Counted from the stretch's first letter, positions 42,092-52,412 are shown. The stretch: DNA of 64,000 nucleotides from Actinomycetota bacterium (GCA_018268465.1 JAFDWN010000050.1:1-64000); one strand, 5' to 3'. The notes: generated by a model not told the origin, from the sequence alone. Program-made: numbers and translations.

Positions 42092-42865
42092 TCAGCGGCC
42101 CCCGCCGGGCGGCCCGGCGAATGCCTGCGCGATCGTCAGCCACCTCTGCGCATCCGGCCCCACCGCCGACACATCCAACGCGGCGCGCGGGCGGCGCTGC
42201 GTCACCAGCAGGCAGAAGTCTTCCGCGGAGCCGCTCACCCGCTGTGCCGCATCGGCGGGACCCCACTGCCAGGTCGAACCGTCGGGTGCGCGAAGTTCCA
42301 CGTGAAACAGTTCCGCCGGTGCCGGCAGCCCGTGCACCGCGAAGGCGTAGTCGCGGGTCCGCACCCCGATATGCGCGATCGACCGCAACCGTGCGGTCGG
42401 CTCCCGAGTCACTCCCAGCGTGTCGGCGACGTCGAGGCCGTGCGCCCAGGTCTCCATCAACCGCGCGGTCGCCATCGACGCGGCACTCATCGGGGGCCCG
42501 AACCACGGCAGCTTTCGGCCCTCGGGAACGGCGAGCAGCGCGTCGTGCAGCCGGGCGCGCGTCGAGCGCCAGTCGGCGAGCAGCAGCTCGGGTGACTCGG
42601 CGGCCAGCTCCTCGGCACCCCGGTCGACGAATCCGGACGGGTCGGCGGTGGCTGCGGCGAGGACGGCCTCGAAGGCGTCGTGGTCTGTCACGGCGGTCAG
42701 GGCGACGCGGTCGGTCCACAGCAGATGCGCGATCTGGTGGGCGATGGTCCAGCCGGGGGCCGGTGTGGGCTCCGCCCAGCCCGCGGCGGGCAAGGTGGCG
42801 ACGAGGGTGTCGAGGTCTTCGCATTCGGCGCGCAGGTCCGCGACGACGGGACCGGTTTCGGCCAT
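42092..42865 (-). CDS. Mycothiol-dependent maleylpyruvate isomerase-like protein (TIGR03084 family, Rv0036c homologue)
   Basis: A 257-residue protein of the DinB/MDMPI fold. The N-terminal helix bundle carries the putative metal-binding His residues in [19 protein letters not shown] and [16 protein letters not shown]. The C-terminal part ([20 protein letters not shown]) resembles the SCP2-like or MDMPI C-terminal domain. The family is thought to use mycothiol as a thiol cofactor; the substrate is unknown. It converges on the calcium-loop gene with a 12-base gap, which is also the junction between two blocks that are far apart in M. tuberculosis. A degenerate parS lies inside it. Confidence 0.82.
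   Translation of the reverse strand: MAETGPVVADLRAECEDLDTLVATLPAAGWAEPTPAPGWTIAHQIAHLLWTDRVALTAVTDHDAFEAVLAAATADPSGFVDRGAEELAAESPELLLADWRSTRARLHDALLAVPEGRKLPWFGPPMSAASMATARLMETWAHGLDVADTLGVTREPTARLRSIAHIGVRTRDYAFAVHGLPAPAELFHVELRAPDGSTWQWGPADAAQRVSGSAEDFCLLVTQRRPRAALDVSAVGPDAQRWLTIAQAFAGPPGGGR
42294..42309. promoter_or_regulatory. Degenerate parS-like site
   Basis: AGTTCCACGTGAAACA differs from the perfect parS at two positions. The right half-site is intact. It lies about 17 kb from the two perfect sites, within a coding sequence. Confidence 0.4.
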
Positions 42866-42874
42866 GACGTCACC

Positions 42875-44155
42875 TTAACGACGGTTGGCGCGCCTGCCGA
42901 TGACGGCGTGCCCGGCGAAGCCGGCGAGGTACACCGCGACACCCGCCAGGGCCAGTCCGGGCGCGTAGCCGTCGGGTGGGATCACGGTCGCCGCCAGGGC
43001 GACGGCGGCGACGAAGGACACCCAGAACAGAGAATCCTGCACGGTGAAGACGTGTCCGCGCAGCGCGTCGTCGACGTCCATCTGCATGGCCGAATCGACG
43101 CACAGTTTGACGATCTGCCCGGCGGCGCCGAGGAAGAAACCGCATACGACCATCACCGGCAGCTGCAGGCCCGAGCCGGCGAGCTGGAACAGGACCGCCG
43201 AGGCCAACGCCCAGTTGGCGGCGCGGTAGCGGCCCCACCGGCGCACGGCCGCGGGCGTGATGACGGTCGCGATGAACGACCCCGCGCCGGTCGCGGCGGC
43301 GAACAGCGCGGCGGTGCCCAGTCCCGCGACGTCCTGGGTGTCGGAATGCCGCACCGAGACAAGCACGAGGAGCGTGTTGATCCCGAATACGGCGCGATGG
43401 GCGGCCAGACCGGTGAGCGTGGCGCCCACGGTGGGCACCGCGGCGACGGTGCGGATGCCGTGCACCCAGCCGGTCGCGACGGCGTAGCCCACCGACCCGT
43501 GGATGGCCCGCACGCTGTCGTCGGGTCCCAGTTCGTGTGGCGGGAACCGCACCGACAGCAACAGCGCGATGCCGACCGGGATCGTGACGATGAGGATGAC
43601 CGCAGAGCCGCCGGTGTCGTCGGCGCCGAACAGCCACCGCGGCAGCAGCATGAAGCCCGCGCCGAGGAACGCCGCGGCGGCGCCGGTGGCCGTCGCCACC
43701 GAGTTCATCGCGATCACCTTGTCGCGGGGGACCACATGGGGCAGTGCCGCGGACAGGCCCGACGAGACGAAGCGGGTGAATCCGTTGACGATCAGCGCGC
43801 CACACAGGATCGGTGGATCGCCGGCGCTCATCGCCAGCAGCAGCGCGACACCGAGCACCAGCAGCAGCCGGCCGAGGTTGGCGCCGATCAGCACGAGCCG
43901 GCGGTCCCACCGGTCCAGCAGCGCACCGGCGAATGGGCCGAGCAGTGAATAGGGCAGGAACAGGACGGCGAACGATCCGGCGATGGCCCCCGGGGTGGCG
44001 GCACGTTCGGTGCTGAACAGCAGCGCGCCCGCCAAGCCGGCCTGGAAGAGCCCGTCGCCGAACTGGCTGACGGCGCGCAGCTCGAGTAGACGCCAGAACT
44101 CGGGCATGCCTCGCACCGACCTCCACGCCGTGAGGGGTGCGCGCGCGTCAACCAC
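42875..44155 (-). CDS. Major facilitator superfamily transporter (Rv0037c homologue)
   Basis: A 426-residue membrane protein with about 12 hydrophobic helices. The loop between helices 2 and 3 has the MFS motif-A-like [17 protein letters not shown]. The N-terminus ([20 protein letters not shown]) is typical of MFS exporters. No substrate can be named. It starts at about 80 bases from the divergent yqgE gene and ends nine bases before the isomerase-like gene on the same strand. Confidence 0.88.
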   Translation of the reverse strand: MVDARAPLTAWRSVRGMPEFWRLLELRAVSQFGDGLFQAGLAGALLFSTERAATPGAIAGSFAVLFLPYSLLGPFAGALLDRWDRRLVLIGANLGRLLLVLGVALLLAMSAGDPPILCGALIVNGFTRFVSSGLSAALPHVVPRDKVIAMNSVATATGAAAAFLGAGFMLLPRWLFGADDTGGSAVILIVTIPVGIALLLSVRFPPHELGPDDSVRAIHGSVGYAVATGWVHGIRTVAAVPTVGATLTGLAAHRAVFGINTLLVLVSVRHSDTQDVAGLGTAALFAAATGAGSFIATVITPAAVRRWGRYRAANWALASAVLFQLAGSGLQLPVMVVCGFFLGAAGQIVKLCVDSAMQMDVDDALRGHVFTVQDSLFWVSFVAAVALAATVIPPDGYAPGLALAGVAVYLAGFAGHAVIGRRANRR

Positions 44156-44233
44156 GGGTTCCCACAGTACAAATATCCCCGCCCGGCGTCGTTGTTCGCC
44201 ACGTCACCGCCGTGCTGGTGCCATGATGGACCG

Positions 44234-44839
44234 GTGGCCCAGTCTGACGACTCGGAGGACTTTGTTGCGCCCGCGGCGCAGCGTGTGCGCGCGGGAACGC
44301 TGCTGCTCGCCAACGTCGAATTGTTGGAGCCCACGTTCCGGCGCAGCGTCATCTACATCGTCGAGCACAACGACGGCGGCACGCTGGGTGTGGTGCTGAA
44401 CCGGCCCAGCGAGACGGCCGTCCACAATGTGTTGCCGCAGTGGGCGAAACTGGCCACCAAACCCAAGACGATGTTCATCGGCGGCCCGGTCAAGCGGGAC
44501 GCGGCGCTGTGTCTGGCGACGCTGCGGGTCGGCAGCGATCCCGCCGGCGTGCCGGGATTGCGGCACGTGCAGGGCCGGATGGCGATGGTCGATCTGGATG
44601 CGGACCCCGATTCGATCGCCCCGCTCGTCGAGGGTGTGCGGGTGTTCGCGGGCTACTCCGGGTGGACGATCGGCCAGCTCGAGGGTGAGATCGAGCGGGA
44701 CGATTGGATTGTGTTGTCCGCGTTGCCTTCCGATGTCCTCGTTGCCCCTAGGGTCGATCTGTGGGCGCGGGTGTTGCGGCGTCAGCCGCTGCCCATGTCG
44801 CTGCTGGCGACCCACCCGGTCGACACCAGCCGCAACTGA
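44234..44839 (+). CDS. YqgE/AlgH family protein (Rv0038 homologue)
   Basis: A 201-residue soluble protein. GTG 44234 (MAQSDDSEDFVAPAAQRVRA) gives the length of the M. tuberculosis homologue. The DUF179 pattern is clear: GTLLLANVELLEPTFRRSVI, VEHNDGGTLGVVLNRPSE, FIGGPVKRDAALCLA and FAGYSGWTIGQLEGEIERDD. The family has a compact alpha/beta fold; its biochemical role is unknown. CATGAT six bases before the start may be part of a promoter. It converges on the carrier gene at 44853. Confidence 0.92.
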   Translation: MAQSDDSEDFVAPAAQRVRAGTLLLANVELLEPTFRRSVIYIVEHNDGGTLGVVLNRPSETAVHNVLPQWAKLATKPKTMFIGGPVKRDAALCLATLRVGSDPAGVPGLRHVQGRMAMVDLDADPDSIAPLVEGVRVFAGYSGWTIGQLEGEIERDDWIVLSALPSDVLVAPRVDLWARVLRRQPLPMSLLATHPVDTSRN

Positions 44840-44852
44840 ACCCGGGGCGGAT

Positions 44853-45884
44853 TCAGCGCTGCCCGCCGGACGCGGTGACGTCGTCGCCGTCCTGTTCGGC
44901 GGCGGTTCTGGCCATCCTGCCGGCGATGACCGCGCAGATGATCAGCTGGATCTGGTGGAAGATCATCAGCGGCAGCATGGTCAGCCCCACCGTGGAGCCG
45001 CCGAACAACACCAGTGCCATCGGCAGCCCCGACGCAAGGCTCTTCTTCGAACCGCAGAACACCAGCACCGCGGTGTCGCCGCGGTTCAGCCCGAACAGCC
45101 GGGCCGCGGTCATGGTGACCATCAGCACCAGCGCGAACAGCATGGTGCAGACCACTGCGACCGAGACGAGGCGCCACGGCTCGACGGTGCTCCAGATGTG
45201 CTCGGTCACACTCATCGAGAACGCGGTGTACACGACGAGCAGAATCGAGCCCCGGTCGAAGGCCTTGGTCACGATGGCATGCCGATGCACCCAGGGCGCC
45301 AGCCACGGCCGCAGCAGCTGCCCGACCAGGAACGGCAGCAGCAGCTGCAGCACGATGTTCAGGACGGCCGAACCGTCGACACCCACGCTGGCGTGGATGA
45401 GCAGCACCACGAGCAGCGGTGTGAGGAGCACGCCGAGGATGTTGGACACCGACGCGCTGACGATGGCGGCCGGAACATTGCCCTTCGCGATCGACGTGAA
45501 CGCGATCGAGGACTGGACCGTCGACGGCACCAGGCACAGGAACAGCACCCCCACATAGAGCTCAGGGGTGAGCAGGCTGGGCACCAGCGCACCGGCGGCC
45601 ACGCCGAGCAGCGGGAAAACCACGTAGGTGGAGGCGAGTACCAGTAGATGCAGTCGCCAGTGCCGCAACCCGTGCCAGGCCTCCAGCGGCGACAGCCGGG
45701 CGCCGTAGAGCATGAACAACACGGCGATGGCGATCTTGGTCACCACCGACAGGGTGTCGGCCACGACGCCGGTGGCGGGCACCAGGGTCGCGAACACGAC
45801 GACGCAGAGCAACAGGATGACGAACGAGTCGACGGGAACCCGCCGCAGGGTTTGCAGCACGGTCAGCGGCACGACAGGGTGCAA
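44853..45884 (-). CDS. Bile acid:sodium symporter family carrier
   Basis: A 343-residue protein with about ten membrane helices of the SBF/SLC10A7-like type. Characteristic blocks are LYGARLSPLEAWHGLRHWRL, LVPSTVQSSIAFTSIAKGNV in the crossover region, and FCGSKKSLASGLPMALVLFG near the C-terminus. The true substrate of bacterial members is rarely known; organic-anion/sodium symport is the family activity. The start at 45884 overlaps the end of the small membrane protein gene by 22 bases, so the two are expressed together. Confidence 0.88.
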   Translation of the reverse strand: MHPVVPLTVLQTLRRVPVDSFVILLLCVVVFATLVPATGVVADTLSVVTKIAIAVLFMLYGARLSPLEAWHGLRHWRLHLLVLASTYVVFPLLGVAAGALVPSLLTPELYVGVLFLCLVPSTVQSSIAFTSIAKGNVPAAIVSASVSNILGVLLTPLLVVLLIHASVGVDGSAVLNIVLQLLLPFLVGQLLRPWLAPWVHRHAIVTKAFDRGSILLVVYTAFSMSVTEHIWSTVEPWRLVSVAVVCTMLFALVLMVTMTAARLFGLNRGDTAVLVFCGSKKSLASGLPMALVLFGGSTVGLTMLPLMIFHQIQLIICAVIAGRMARTAAEQDGDDVTASGGQR

Positions 45885-46210
45885 CTACCGCATGCGCTCC
45901 CGCATCCGGCGGCCGGCTGGGCGGCCTGCGCGGCCGCCGCGGCCTTGGCGATCTGCCAGCAACCCGCCGCGATGGTGGCGACCGCGCCGACGACGCACAC
46001 GATCAGCACCGCCAGCGCCGTATGCGGCCGCGCCGACAGCGCGACCACACCGCCGGCGGCGAGCATCACGGCGGCGGCCAGCTGGGTGGGCGCCACCGCA
46101 CGCAGCATCCGACGCGTCGGGTCACCGTGGTGCGGCCGCGTCAGCGTCCACAGACCGACGGCGCCCACCGCGGCGGCGGCGCACAGGCACAGCACGGCGG
46201 CGATCAGCAT
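45863..46210 (-). CDS. Small membrane protein with Cys-rich C-terminus (Rv0039c homologue)
   Basis: A 115-residue protein with three hydrophobic helices (residues 1-22, 39-60 and 67-86), and a tail with four Cys: GCGSACGSCTLSC just before the end. The Cys cluster could bind a metal or form disulfides. It is transcribed with the carrier gene downstream (22-base overlap). I recall the M. tuberculosis homologue as a hypothetical membrane protein. No function can be given. Confidence 0.72.
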   Translation of the reverse strand: MLIAAVLCLCAAAAVGAVGLWTLTRPHHGDPTRRMLRAVAPTQLAAAVMLAAGGVVALSARPHTALAVLIVCVVGAVATIAAGCWQIAKAAAAAQAAQPAAGCGSACGSCTLSCR

Positions 46211-46291
46211 GGGCCACAGAATACGAGGTTCGCGCGGGTTCGTCGCGGGCGCGTCCCCCGGGCGCCAGGCTTCGCCCGGGGGACGACGTCC

Positions 46292-47242
46292 TTACCCGGG
46301 CAGCCCCAACATCTGCGGCAGCGCGGGTAGCTGCGGGATCGCGGGGGTTGCCGGGGCGGCCGGCGCCGCCGCGGCGGCGGGCAATGGTGGTGCGGCGGCC
46401 GGCGGTGGTGCTACCGGCGCCGGTGGGACGGCACCGGGTACGGCGACCCGGAAGCCGGTGACGATCGCGTCCGTGGCGTCGGCGGCTGCGACGGCCTGAT
46501 CGACTCCGGTGGACACCGACAGCGTGACCAGGTAGTTGTCCGGTCCCGTCGTGGCGATGACGTGCCGGCGCGAGGTGTTGACGGTCATCGAGGTGTCCCG
46601 GAAGGTGCCCTCGATGAGGGACGACGGCATACCGCCGTAGTCGGCCAGCGACGCGTCGGTGGTGCGCCACGCGGGTAGCTGCTGGCTGTCGATGAGCCCG
46701 TGGCTGATGGCTTCCTTGGGGTCGAAGTCACCGACCAGCTTGTAGAGGACCACCTGCGCATTCGACGTGTAGAGCCCGTCGCCGCCGGTGCGGTCGGCGA
46801 TCACCGCGAACGCGTCGGGGACGTTGGGATCGGGTACGTGGGTCCACCCGGGCGGCATCGGCAGGGTGATGTTCAGCGCGGTGAAGTTCTGGCTGGACTG
46901 CGGTTCGAGGCGCACGCCCTTCTCGTTGAAGAAGTCACGCAGGGTTCCCGAGGCGGCCGGCAGGATCGTCTGAGGTGTCGGTGGGACGACGGCGGTGCCG
47001 GCCAGGCCCGGGTCGGCCAGCGGTTCGCCGCCCGTGGTGGGCACCGCGCCCAGCGGATCGGTGTTGGTCGCCGCGGGGGCCATCGTCACGGTCTGCGTGA
47101 GGGTGCTGCTGCCGTCCGGCATGACCGGTTGCGGGGCCGTCGGCTCGGCCCACGCGGTGGCGCCGGCCAGCCCGACGACCGCGGCCAGCCCTACGGCCGC
47201 TCCTCCTGCCAGAACCCGCCAGCGGCGGGCAATCTCGATCAT
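46292..47242 (-). CDS. mtc28: Secreted proline-rich antigen, Mtc28/LpqN family (Rv0040c homologue)
   Basis: A 316-residue protein. A signal peptide (RRWRVLAGGAAVGLAAVVGL, cleavage near TAWAEP) is followed by a Pro/Thr-rich linker, then an LpqN-type domain with FFNEKGVRLEPQSSQNFTAL, PPGWTHVPDPNVPDAFAVIA and LPAWRTTDASLADYGG. The C-terminus is Ala/Pro low complexity. LpqN-family proteins are exported and bind envelope components. There is no lipobox Cys, so it is secreted rather than lipidated. It is divergent from leuS. Confidence 0.85.
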   Translation of the reverse strand: MIEIARRWRVLAGGAAVGLAAVVGLAGATAWAEPTAPQPVMPDGSSTLTQTVTMAPAATNTDPLGAVPTTGGEPLADPGLAGTAVVPPTPQTILPAASGTLRDFFNEKGVRLEPQSSQNFTALNITLPMPPGWTHVPDPNVPDAFAVIADRTGGDGLYTSNAQVVLYKLVGDFDPKEAISHGLIDSQQLPAWRTTDASLADYGGMPSSLIEGTFRDTSMTVNTSRRHVIATTGPDNYLVTLSVSTGVDQAVAAADATDAIVTGFRVAVPGAVPPAPVAPPPAAAPPLPAAAAAPAAPATPAIPQLPALPQMLGLPG

Positions 47243-47450
47243 CGACCGCGTTCCTTCCGAACTGCCCGGGGCCCGATGTGCCCTTGATCAGGGGCCGACT
47301 GTATCGGTATGGAAGTGTTAGCCACCAGCTCTGGAATCGACCTGGAACCAACCCCTGACCGGTCCGAAACGGAACCGATACCAAGCCGTGCCCTCGGCGT
47401 CCCGGCGGGCGCCTGCGACGTGGCCTGTGAGCTGCGATGTACGCGCCTTA

Positions 47451-47463
47451 TACCCTTGGAGGG
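47451..47463 (+). promoter_or_regulatory. Promoter -10 and probable leaderless start of leuS
   Basis: TACCCT at 47451-47456 lies six bases before GTG 47463. A GGAGG at 47457-47461 is too close to act as a ribosome site, so the mRNA probably starts at the GTG. Confidence 0.45.
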
Positions 47464-50345
47464 TGACAGAGTCCTCGACCGCGCAGCCGCAGCTGCATCC
47501 CGACAGGGAACCGGACGCCGCCGACGCCCCGCAGCACCGCTACACCGCGGAGCTCGCCGGTGAGATCGAGCGCTCCTGGCAGGAGACCTGGAACCTGCTC
47601 GGGACTTTCAACGTCGCCAACCCGGTGGGTTCGCTGGCGCCCGCCGACGGGACGCCGGTGCCCGAGGACAAGATGTTCGTGCAGGACATGTTCCCCTACC
47701 CGTCGGGTGACGGTCTGCACGTCGGCCATCCGCTGGGCTATATCGCGACCGACGTCTACGCCCGCTATTTCCGCATGACGGGCCGCAATGTGTTGCATGC
47801 GTTGGGGTTCGACTCGTTCGGGCTGCCCGCCGAGCAGTACGCGATGCAGACGGGCACCCATCCGCGGGTCCGGACCGATGCCAACATCGTCAACTTCCGC
47901 CGTCAGCTGGGCCGGCTGGGCCTGGGACACGACCAGCGGCGCAGCTTTTCGACCACCGACGTCGAGTTCTACAAGTGGACGCAGTGGATCTTCCTGCAGA
48001 TCTACAACGCCTGGTTCGACTCCGACGTGAACAAGGCCCGGCCAATCGCCGAGTTGGTCGCCGAGTTCGATTCCGGTGCAAGAACTCTGGACGACGGGCG
48101 GACGTGGGGGGAGCTGTCGGCGGGCGAACGCGCCGACGTGCTGGACGCCTATCGGCTGGTTTACCGAGCGGATTCGATGGTCAACTGGTGCCCGGGCCTG
48201 GGCACGGTGCTGGCCAACGAGGAGGTCACCTCCGACGGCCGCAGTGATCGCGGGAACTTCCCGGTGTTCCGGAAACGGCTGCGGCAGTGGATGATGCGGA
48301 TCACCGCCTACTCCGACCGGTTGCTCGACGACCTCGACGTGCTGGACTGGCCGGAGAAGGTCAAAGCCATGCAGCGCAACTGGATCGGCCGTTCGACCGG
48401 CGCGTCGGTGCTGTTCGGGACCGGCGCGGGTGACGTCGAGGTGTTCACCACCAGGCCGGACACGTTGTTCGGTGCGACGTACATGGTGCTGGCCCCGGAG
48501 CACGAGTTGGTCGATGCGCTGACGGCCGAGGCGTGGCCCGACGGCGTCGACCCGCGATGGACCTACTCGGCGGGCACCCCCGGCGAGGCCGTCGCCGCCT
48601 ACCGGTCGGCCATCGCCGCGAAGTCCGACCTGGAGCGTCAGGAGAACAAAGCCAAGACCGGTGTGTTCCTCGGGGTGTACGCGACGAATCCGGCCGACGG
48701 TCAACCGATTCCGGTGTTCATCGCCGACTACGTGCTGGCCGGTTACGGCACCGGGGCCATCATGGCGGTGCCCGGCCACGACCAACGTGACTGGGAGTTC
48801 GCCCACCAGTTCGGCCTGCCGATCGTCGAGGTGATCTCCGGCGGGGACGTCTCGGAGGCGGCGTACTCCGGCGACGGCGTCCTGGTGAATTCCGGCTACC
48901 TCGACGGCCTCGGCGTCGCCGAGGCCAAGGAGACCATCACCGAACGCCTGAGCGCCGACGGCCGTGGCCGCGCCCGCGTGGAATACAAGCTGCGGGACTG
49001 GCTGTTCGCGCGTCAACGGTATTGGGGCGAGCCGTTCCCGGTCGTCTACGACGCCGACGGGCGGGCGCATCCGCTGCCGGACGCGGCGTTGCCGGTGGAA
49101 CTGCCCGACGTACCCGACTACTCGCCGGTGCTGTTCGACCCCGAGGACGCCGACAGTGAGCCGTCGCCGCCGCTGAACAAGGCGACCGATTGGGTGCACG
49201 TCGACCTCGACCTCGGCGACGGACTGCGGCCCTACACCCGCGACACCAATGTGATGCCGCAGTGGGCGGGCTCCTCCTGGTACGAGCTGCGCTACGCCGA
49301 CCCGCACAATGCGGATGCGTTCTGCGCCAAGGAGAACGAGGCGTACTGGATGGGGCCGCGGCCCGCCGAACACGGTCCCCGCGACCCCGGCGGGGTCGAC
49401 CTGTACGTCGGCGGCGTCGAACACGCGGTCCTGCACCTGCTGTATTCGCGGTTCTGGCACAAGGTGCTGCACGACCTGGGGTACGTCACGTCGCGCGAAC
49501 CGTACCGGCGGCTGGTGAACCAGGGCTACATCCAGGCGTTCGCCTACACCGACGCCCGCGGCTCCTACGTTCCTGCCGCCGAGGTCACCGAACGCGACGG
49601 CACGTTCTACTGGGATGGGCCCGACGGTGAGATCGTGGTCACCCAGGAGTTCGGCAAGATCGGCAAGAGCCTGAAGAACTCGGTGTCACCCGACGAGATC
49701 TGCGAGAACTACGGCGCGGACACGCTGCGGGTCTACGAGATGTCGATGGGTCCGCTGGAGGCGTCGCGGCCGTGGGCGACCAAGGACGTGGTGGGTGCGC
49801 ACCGGTTCCTGCAGCGGGTGTGGCGGGCCGTCGTCGACGAGGACACCGGCGCCAAGCGGGTGGCCGAGCACGAGGCGGTCGGCGACGACACGTTGCGGCT
49901 GCTGCACCGCACCATCGCCGGGGTGTCGGAAGACTATGCGGCGCTGCGCAACAACACCGCGGCGGCGAAGCTCATCGAGTACACCAACCATCTGACCAAG
50001 GAGGGGGTGGCGGCGCGGGCCGCGGTCGAACCGCTGGTGCTGATGGTCGCACCGTTGGCCCCGCACCTCGCCGAGGAGCTGTGGCGGCGGCTGGGTCACG
50101 ACACCACGCTGGCGCACGGGCCGTTTCCCGTCGCGGACCCGGCCTATCTGGTCGATGACTCCGTCGAGTACCCGGTGCAGGTCAACGGCAAGGTTCGCGG
50201 GCGGGTGACCGTGCCCGCCGACGCCGCTGCCGACGCCGTGCAGTCCGCGGCGCTGGCCGACGAGAAGGTGCTGGCGTTCCTCAACGGGGCCACCCCGAAG
50301 AAGGTGATCGTCGTCCCCGGCCGCCTGGTCAACGTCGTCGTCTAG
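47463..50345 (+). CDS. leuS: Leucyl-tRNA synthetase
   Basis: A 960-residue class Ia synthetase. The HIGH motif is [20 protein letters not shown]. The CP1 editing domain runs through the middle third ([20 protein letters not shown]). The KMSKS equivalent is [15 protein letters not shown]. The anticodon-binding helical domain and a C-terminal [19 protein letters not shown] complete it. GTG 47463 begins [20 protein letters not shown]; the frame is open 25 codons upstream without support. It charges tRNA-Leu. It converges on the SDR gene five bases away. Confidence 0.96.
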   Translation: MTESSTAQPQLHPDREPDAADAPQHRYTAELAGEIERSWQETWNLLGTFNVANPVGSLAPADGTPVPEDKMFVQDMFPYPSGDGLHVGHPLGYIATDVYARYFRMTGRNVLHALGFDSFGLPAEQYAMQTGTHPRVRTDANIVNFRRQLGRLGLGHDQRRSFSTTDVEFYKWTQWIFLQIYNAWFDSDVNKARPIAELVAEFDSGARTLDDGRTWGELSAGERADVLDAYRLVYRADSMVNWCPGLGTVLANEEVTSDGRSDRGNFPVFRKRLRQWMMRITAYSDRLLDDLDVLDWPEKVKAMQRNWIGRSTGASVLFGTGAGDVEVFTTRPDTLFGATYMVLAPEHELVDALTAEAWPDGVDPRWTYSAGTPGEAVAAYRSAIAAKSDLERQENKAKTGVFLGVYATNPADGQPIPVFIADYVLAGYGTGAIMAVPGHDQRDWEFAHQFGLPIVEVISGGDVSEAAYSGDGVLVNSGYLDGLGVAEAKETITERLSADGRGRARVEYKLRDWLFARQRYWGEPFPVVYDADGRAHPLPDAALPVELPDVPDYSPVLFDPEDADSEPSPPLNKATDWVHVDLDLGDGLRPYTRDTNVMPQWAGSSWYELRYADPHNADAFCAKENEAYWMGPRPAEHGPRDPGGVDLYVGGVEHAVLHLLYSRFWHKVLHDLGYVTSREPYRRLVNQGYIQAFAYTDARGSYVPAAEVTERDGTFYWDGPDGEIVVTQEFGKIGKSLKNSVSPDEICENYGADTLRVYEMSMGPLEASRPWATKDVVGAHRFLQRVWRAVVDEDTGAKRVAEHEAVGDDTLRLLHRTIAGVSEDYAALRNNTAAAKLIEYTNHLTKEGVAARAAVEPLVLMVAPLAPHLAEELWRRLGHDTTLAHGPFPVADPAYLVDDSVEYPVQVNGKVRGRVTVPADAAADAVQSAALADEKVLAFLNGATPKKVIVVPGRLVNVVV

Positions 50346-50350
50346 GTCGG

Positions 50351-51016
50351 TCAGGAGGGGCGCACGACGATCTCGTGGATGTGCGCGTCGGGCGGGCCGT
50401 TGACGACGCCGGCGATCACCTCGGCCACCGCGGCGGGACGCAGGAAGTCCGCGGGCCGGTAGTCGCGGCCTTCGAACGCGATGAGGCGTTCCTGCATCGG
50501 GGTGTCGACGCGGCCGGGATGCACCGAGGTGACGCGCAGCAGCGGCTCCTCCACCCGCAGCGAGTCGGCGAAGGCGCGGGCGGCGAATTTGCTCGCCGAG
50601 TAGGACGCCATCCCGGTGTGCACCTTCAGTCCCGACCCCGAGTTGACGACCAGCACGTGGGTCCGTGACGCGCGCAGCACGGGTAGCAGCGCCTGCGTGA
50701 GAGCCACCGCACCCACCACGTTGACCTCGAAGCTGGCGCGCCATTCGTCGATGGTGGAGTCGGCCAGCGCCGCCGGGAACGCCACGCCCGCGTTGTGGAC
50801 CAGCACGTCGAGGCTGTCGATCGGCTCGACCACTGCGGCGAGTCCGTCCAGGTCACCGAAGTCCATCGGCCAGGTGGTGGCGCCGAACTCGTCGGCCAGC
50901 GCATCCAGCCGCGGCGACGGCCGGCCTGCCAGGAACAGGGTGTGAGTCGGCGCCAGCGCGGTCGCGATGGCCGCGCCGAGGCCGCCCGCGGCCCCGGTGA
51001 TCATTGCGGTCGGCAT
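50351..51016 (-). CDS. Short-chain dehydrogenase/reductase
   Basis: A 221-residue SDR from ATG 51016 (MPTAMITGAAGGLGAAIATA). It has the nucleotide-binding TGAAGGLG, the structural NNAG equivalent VHNAGVAF, the catalytic Ser in LVVNSGSGLKVH, and the YxxxK motif YSASK. Shorter than many classical SDRs at the C-terminus but complete by motif. Cofactor preference and substrate are unknown. It is divergent from the glucosylglycerate hydrolase gene with a 55-base spacer, so joint regulation is possible. Confidence 0.88.
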   Translation of the reverse strand: MPTAMITGAAGGLGAAIATALAPTHTLFLAGRPSPRLDALADEFGATTWPMDFGDLDGLAAVVEPIDSLDVLVHNAGVAFPAALADSTIDEWRASFEVNVVGAVALTQALLPVLRASRTHVLVVNSGSGLKVHTGMASYSASKFAARAFADSLRVEEPLLRVTSVHPGRVDTPMQERLIAFEGRDYRPADFLRPAAVAEVIAGVVNGPPDAHIHEIVVRPS

Positions 51017-51071
51017 GCCCACAGACCCTACCGACCTGCAAGGTGTGCGCCGCCGTCGCATCATTGAACGG

Positions 51072-52412
51072 ATGCCACTCGATCCCAGCTTCGCCCCGAC
51101 CCAACTGGCGGCCCGCGCCGCCTATCTCCTGCGGGGTAACGACCTCGGTGTGATGACCACCGCGGCGCCCCTGCTGTACCCGCATATGTGGAGCTGGGAC
51201 GCGGCGTTCGTCGCGATCGGGCTCGCCCCGCTGAGCGTCGAACGCGCGGTGGTGGAACTGGACACCCTGCTGTCCGCGCAGTGGGGCAACGGGATGATCC
51301 CGCACATCGTGTTCGCCAACGGCGTCGACGGTTACTTCCCGGGTCCGGCCCGGTGGGCGACGTCGGCGCTGGCCGTCAACGCGCCGCGCACCCGGCACAC
51401 CTCCGGGATCACCCAGCCGCCGGTGCACGCGATCGCGGTGCAGCGCATCCTCGACAACGCCCGCTACCGGGGTCGGTCCACCCGCGCGGTCGCCGAGTCG
51501 TTCCTGGACCGGCGCTGGTCGGATCTGGTGCGCTGGCATCGTTGGCTGGCCGAGGCGCGGGATCAGAATGAGCGCGGCCGCGTGACGCTCTACCACGGGT
51601 GGGAGTCCGGCATGGACAACTCGCCGCGGTGGGACAGCGCCTACGCCAACGTGATTCCCGGGAATGTGCCCGAGTATCAGCGCGAGGACAACAAGATCAA
51701 CACCGACGCCAGTCAGCGCCCGTCGGATACCGAGTACGACCGCTACCTGTGGCTGCTGGAGGAGATGAAGGCAGCCCGCTACGACGACTACCTGCTGCCC
51801 AAGGTGATGAGTTTCGCCGTCGAGGACGTGTTCGTGTCGGCGATTCTGTCGGTGGCGTGCACGGTGCTCGCCGAAATCGGCGAGGACTACAAACGCCCGC
51901 ACTCCGACGTCCGCGACCTGTATGCGTGGGCCGAGCGATTCCGCACCGGTGTCATCGAAACCACCGACGAACGCACCGGGGCGGCAAAGGATTACGACGT
52001 CCGCGCGGAGAGGTGGGTGGCCACCGAGACGGTGGCGCAGTTCGCGCCGCTGCTGTGCGGGGGGCTGTCACACCCCAAGGAGCGGGCCCTCCTGCGACTG
52101 CTGGAAGGGCCGCGGTTCTGCGGGCATCCGGACCTGAAGTACGCGGTGATTCCGTCCACCTCGCCCGTGTCGCGGGACTTCCGGTCCCGCGAGTACTGGC
52201 GGGGTCCGGTGTGGCCGGTGATGACGTGGTTGTTCTCCTGGTGTTTCGCCAGGCGCGGGTGGGCCGAGCGGGCGTCGCTGTTGCGCCGCGAGGGTCTGCG
52301 GCAGGCCAGCGACGGCACCTTCGCCGAATACTACGAACCGTTCACCGGCGAGCCGTTGGGCAGCATGCAGCAATCCTGGACCGCGGCTGCGGTGCTGGAC
52401 TGGCTGGGCTGA
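51072..52412 (+). CDS. ggH: Glucosylglycerate hydrolase (GH63)
   Basis: A 446-residue GH63-type (alpha/alpha)6 barrel enzyme. It closely fits what I recall of the characterised M. hassiacum enzyme: substrate-binding PLLYPHMWSWDAAFVAIGLA, the catalytic acid Asp182 in GWESGMDNSPRWDSAYA, and the second catalytic residue Glu419 in DGTFAEYYEPFTGEP. It releases glucose from glucosylglycerate, a compatible solute accumulated under nitrogen limitation, and fast-growing mycobacteria use it on nitrogen recovery. ATG 51072 gives the expected length. The divergent SDR gene and the MarR gene downstream are not known partners. Confidence 0.92.
   Translation: MPLDPSFAPTQLAARAAYLLRGNDLGVMTTAAPLLYPHMWSWDAAFVAIGLAPLSVERAVVELDTLLSAQWGNGMIPHIVFANGVDGYFPGPARWATSALAVNAPRTRHTSGITQPPVHAIAVQRILDNARYRGRSTRAVAESFLDRRWSDLVRWHRWLAEARDQNERGRVTLYHGWESGMDNSPRWDSAYANVIPGNVPEYQREDNKINTDASQRPSDTEYDRYLWLLEEMKAARYDDYLLPKVMSFAVEDVFVSAILSVACTVLAEIGEDYKRPHSDVRDLYAWAERFRTGVIETTDERTGAAKDYDVRAERWVATETVAQFAPLLCGGLSHPKERALLRLLEGPRFCGHPDLKYAVIPSTSPVSRDFRSREYWRGPVWPVMTWLFSWCFARRGWAERASLLRREGLRQASDGTFAEYYEPFTGEPLGSMQQSWTAAAVLDWLG

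Noticed and set aside
47448-49472. 674-codon frame antisense to leuS
   Set aside because: It is a GC-rich shadow of a well-supported synthetase. The His/Val/Gly-rich composition is typical of antisense frames.
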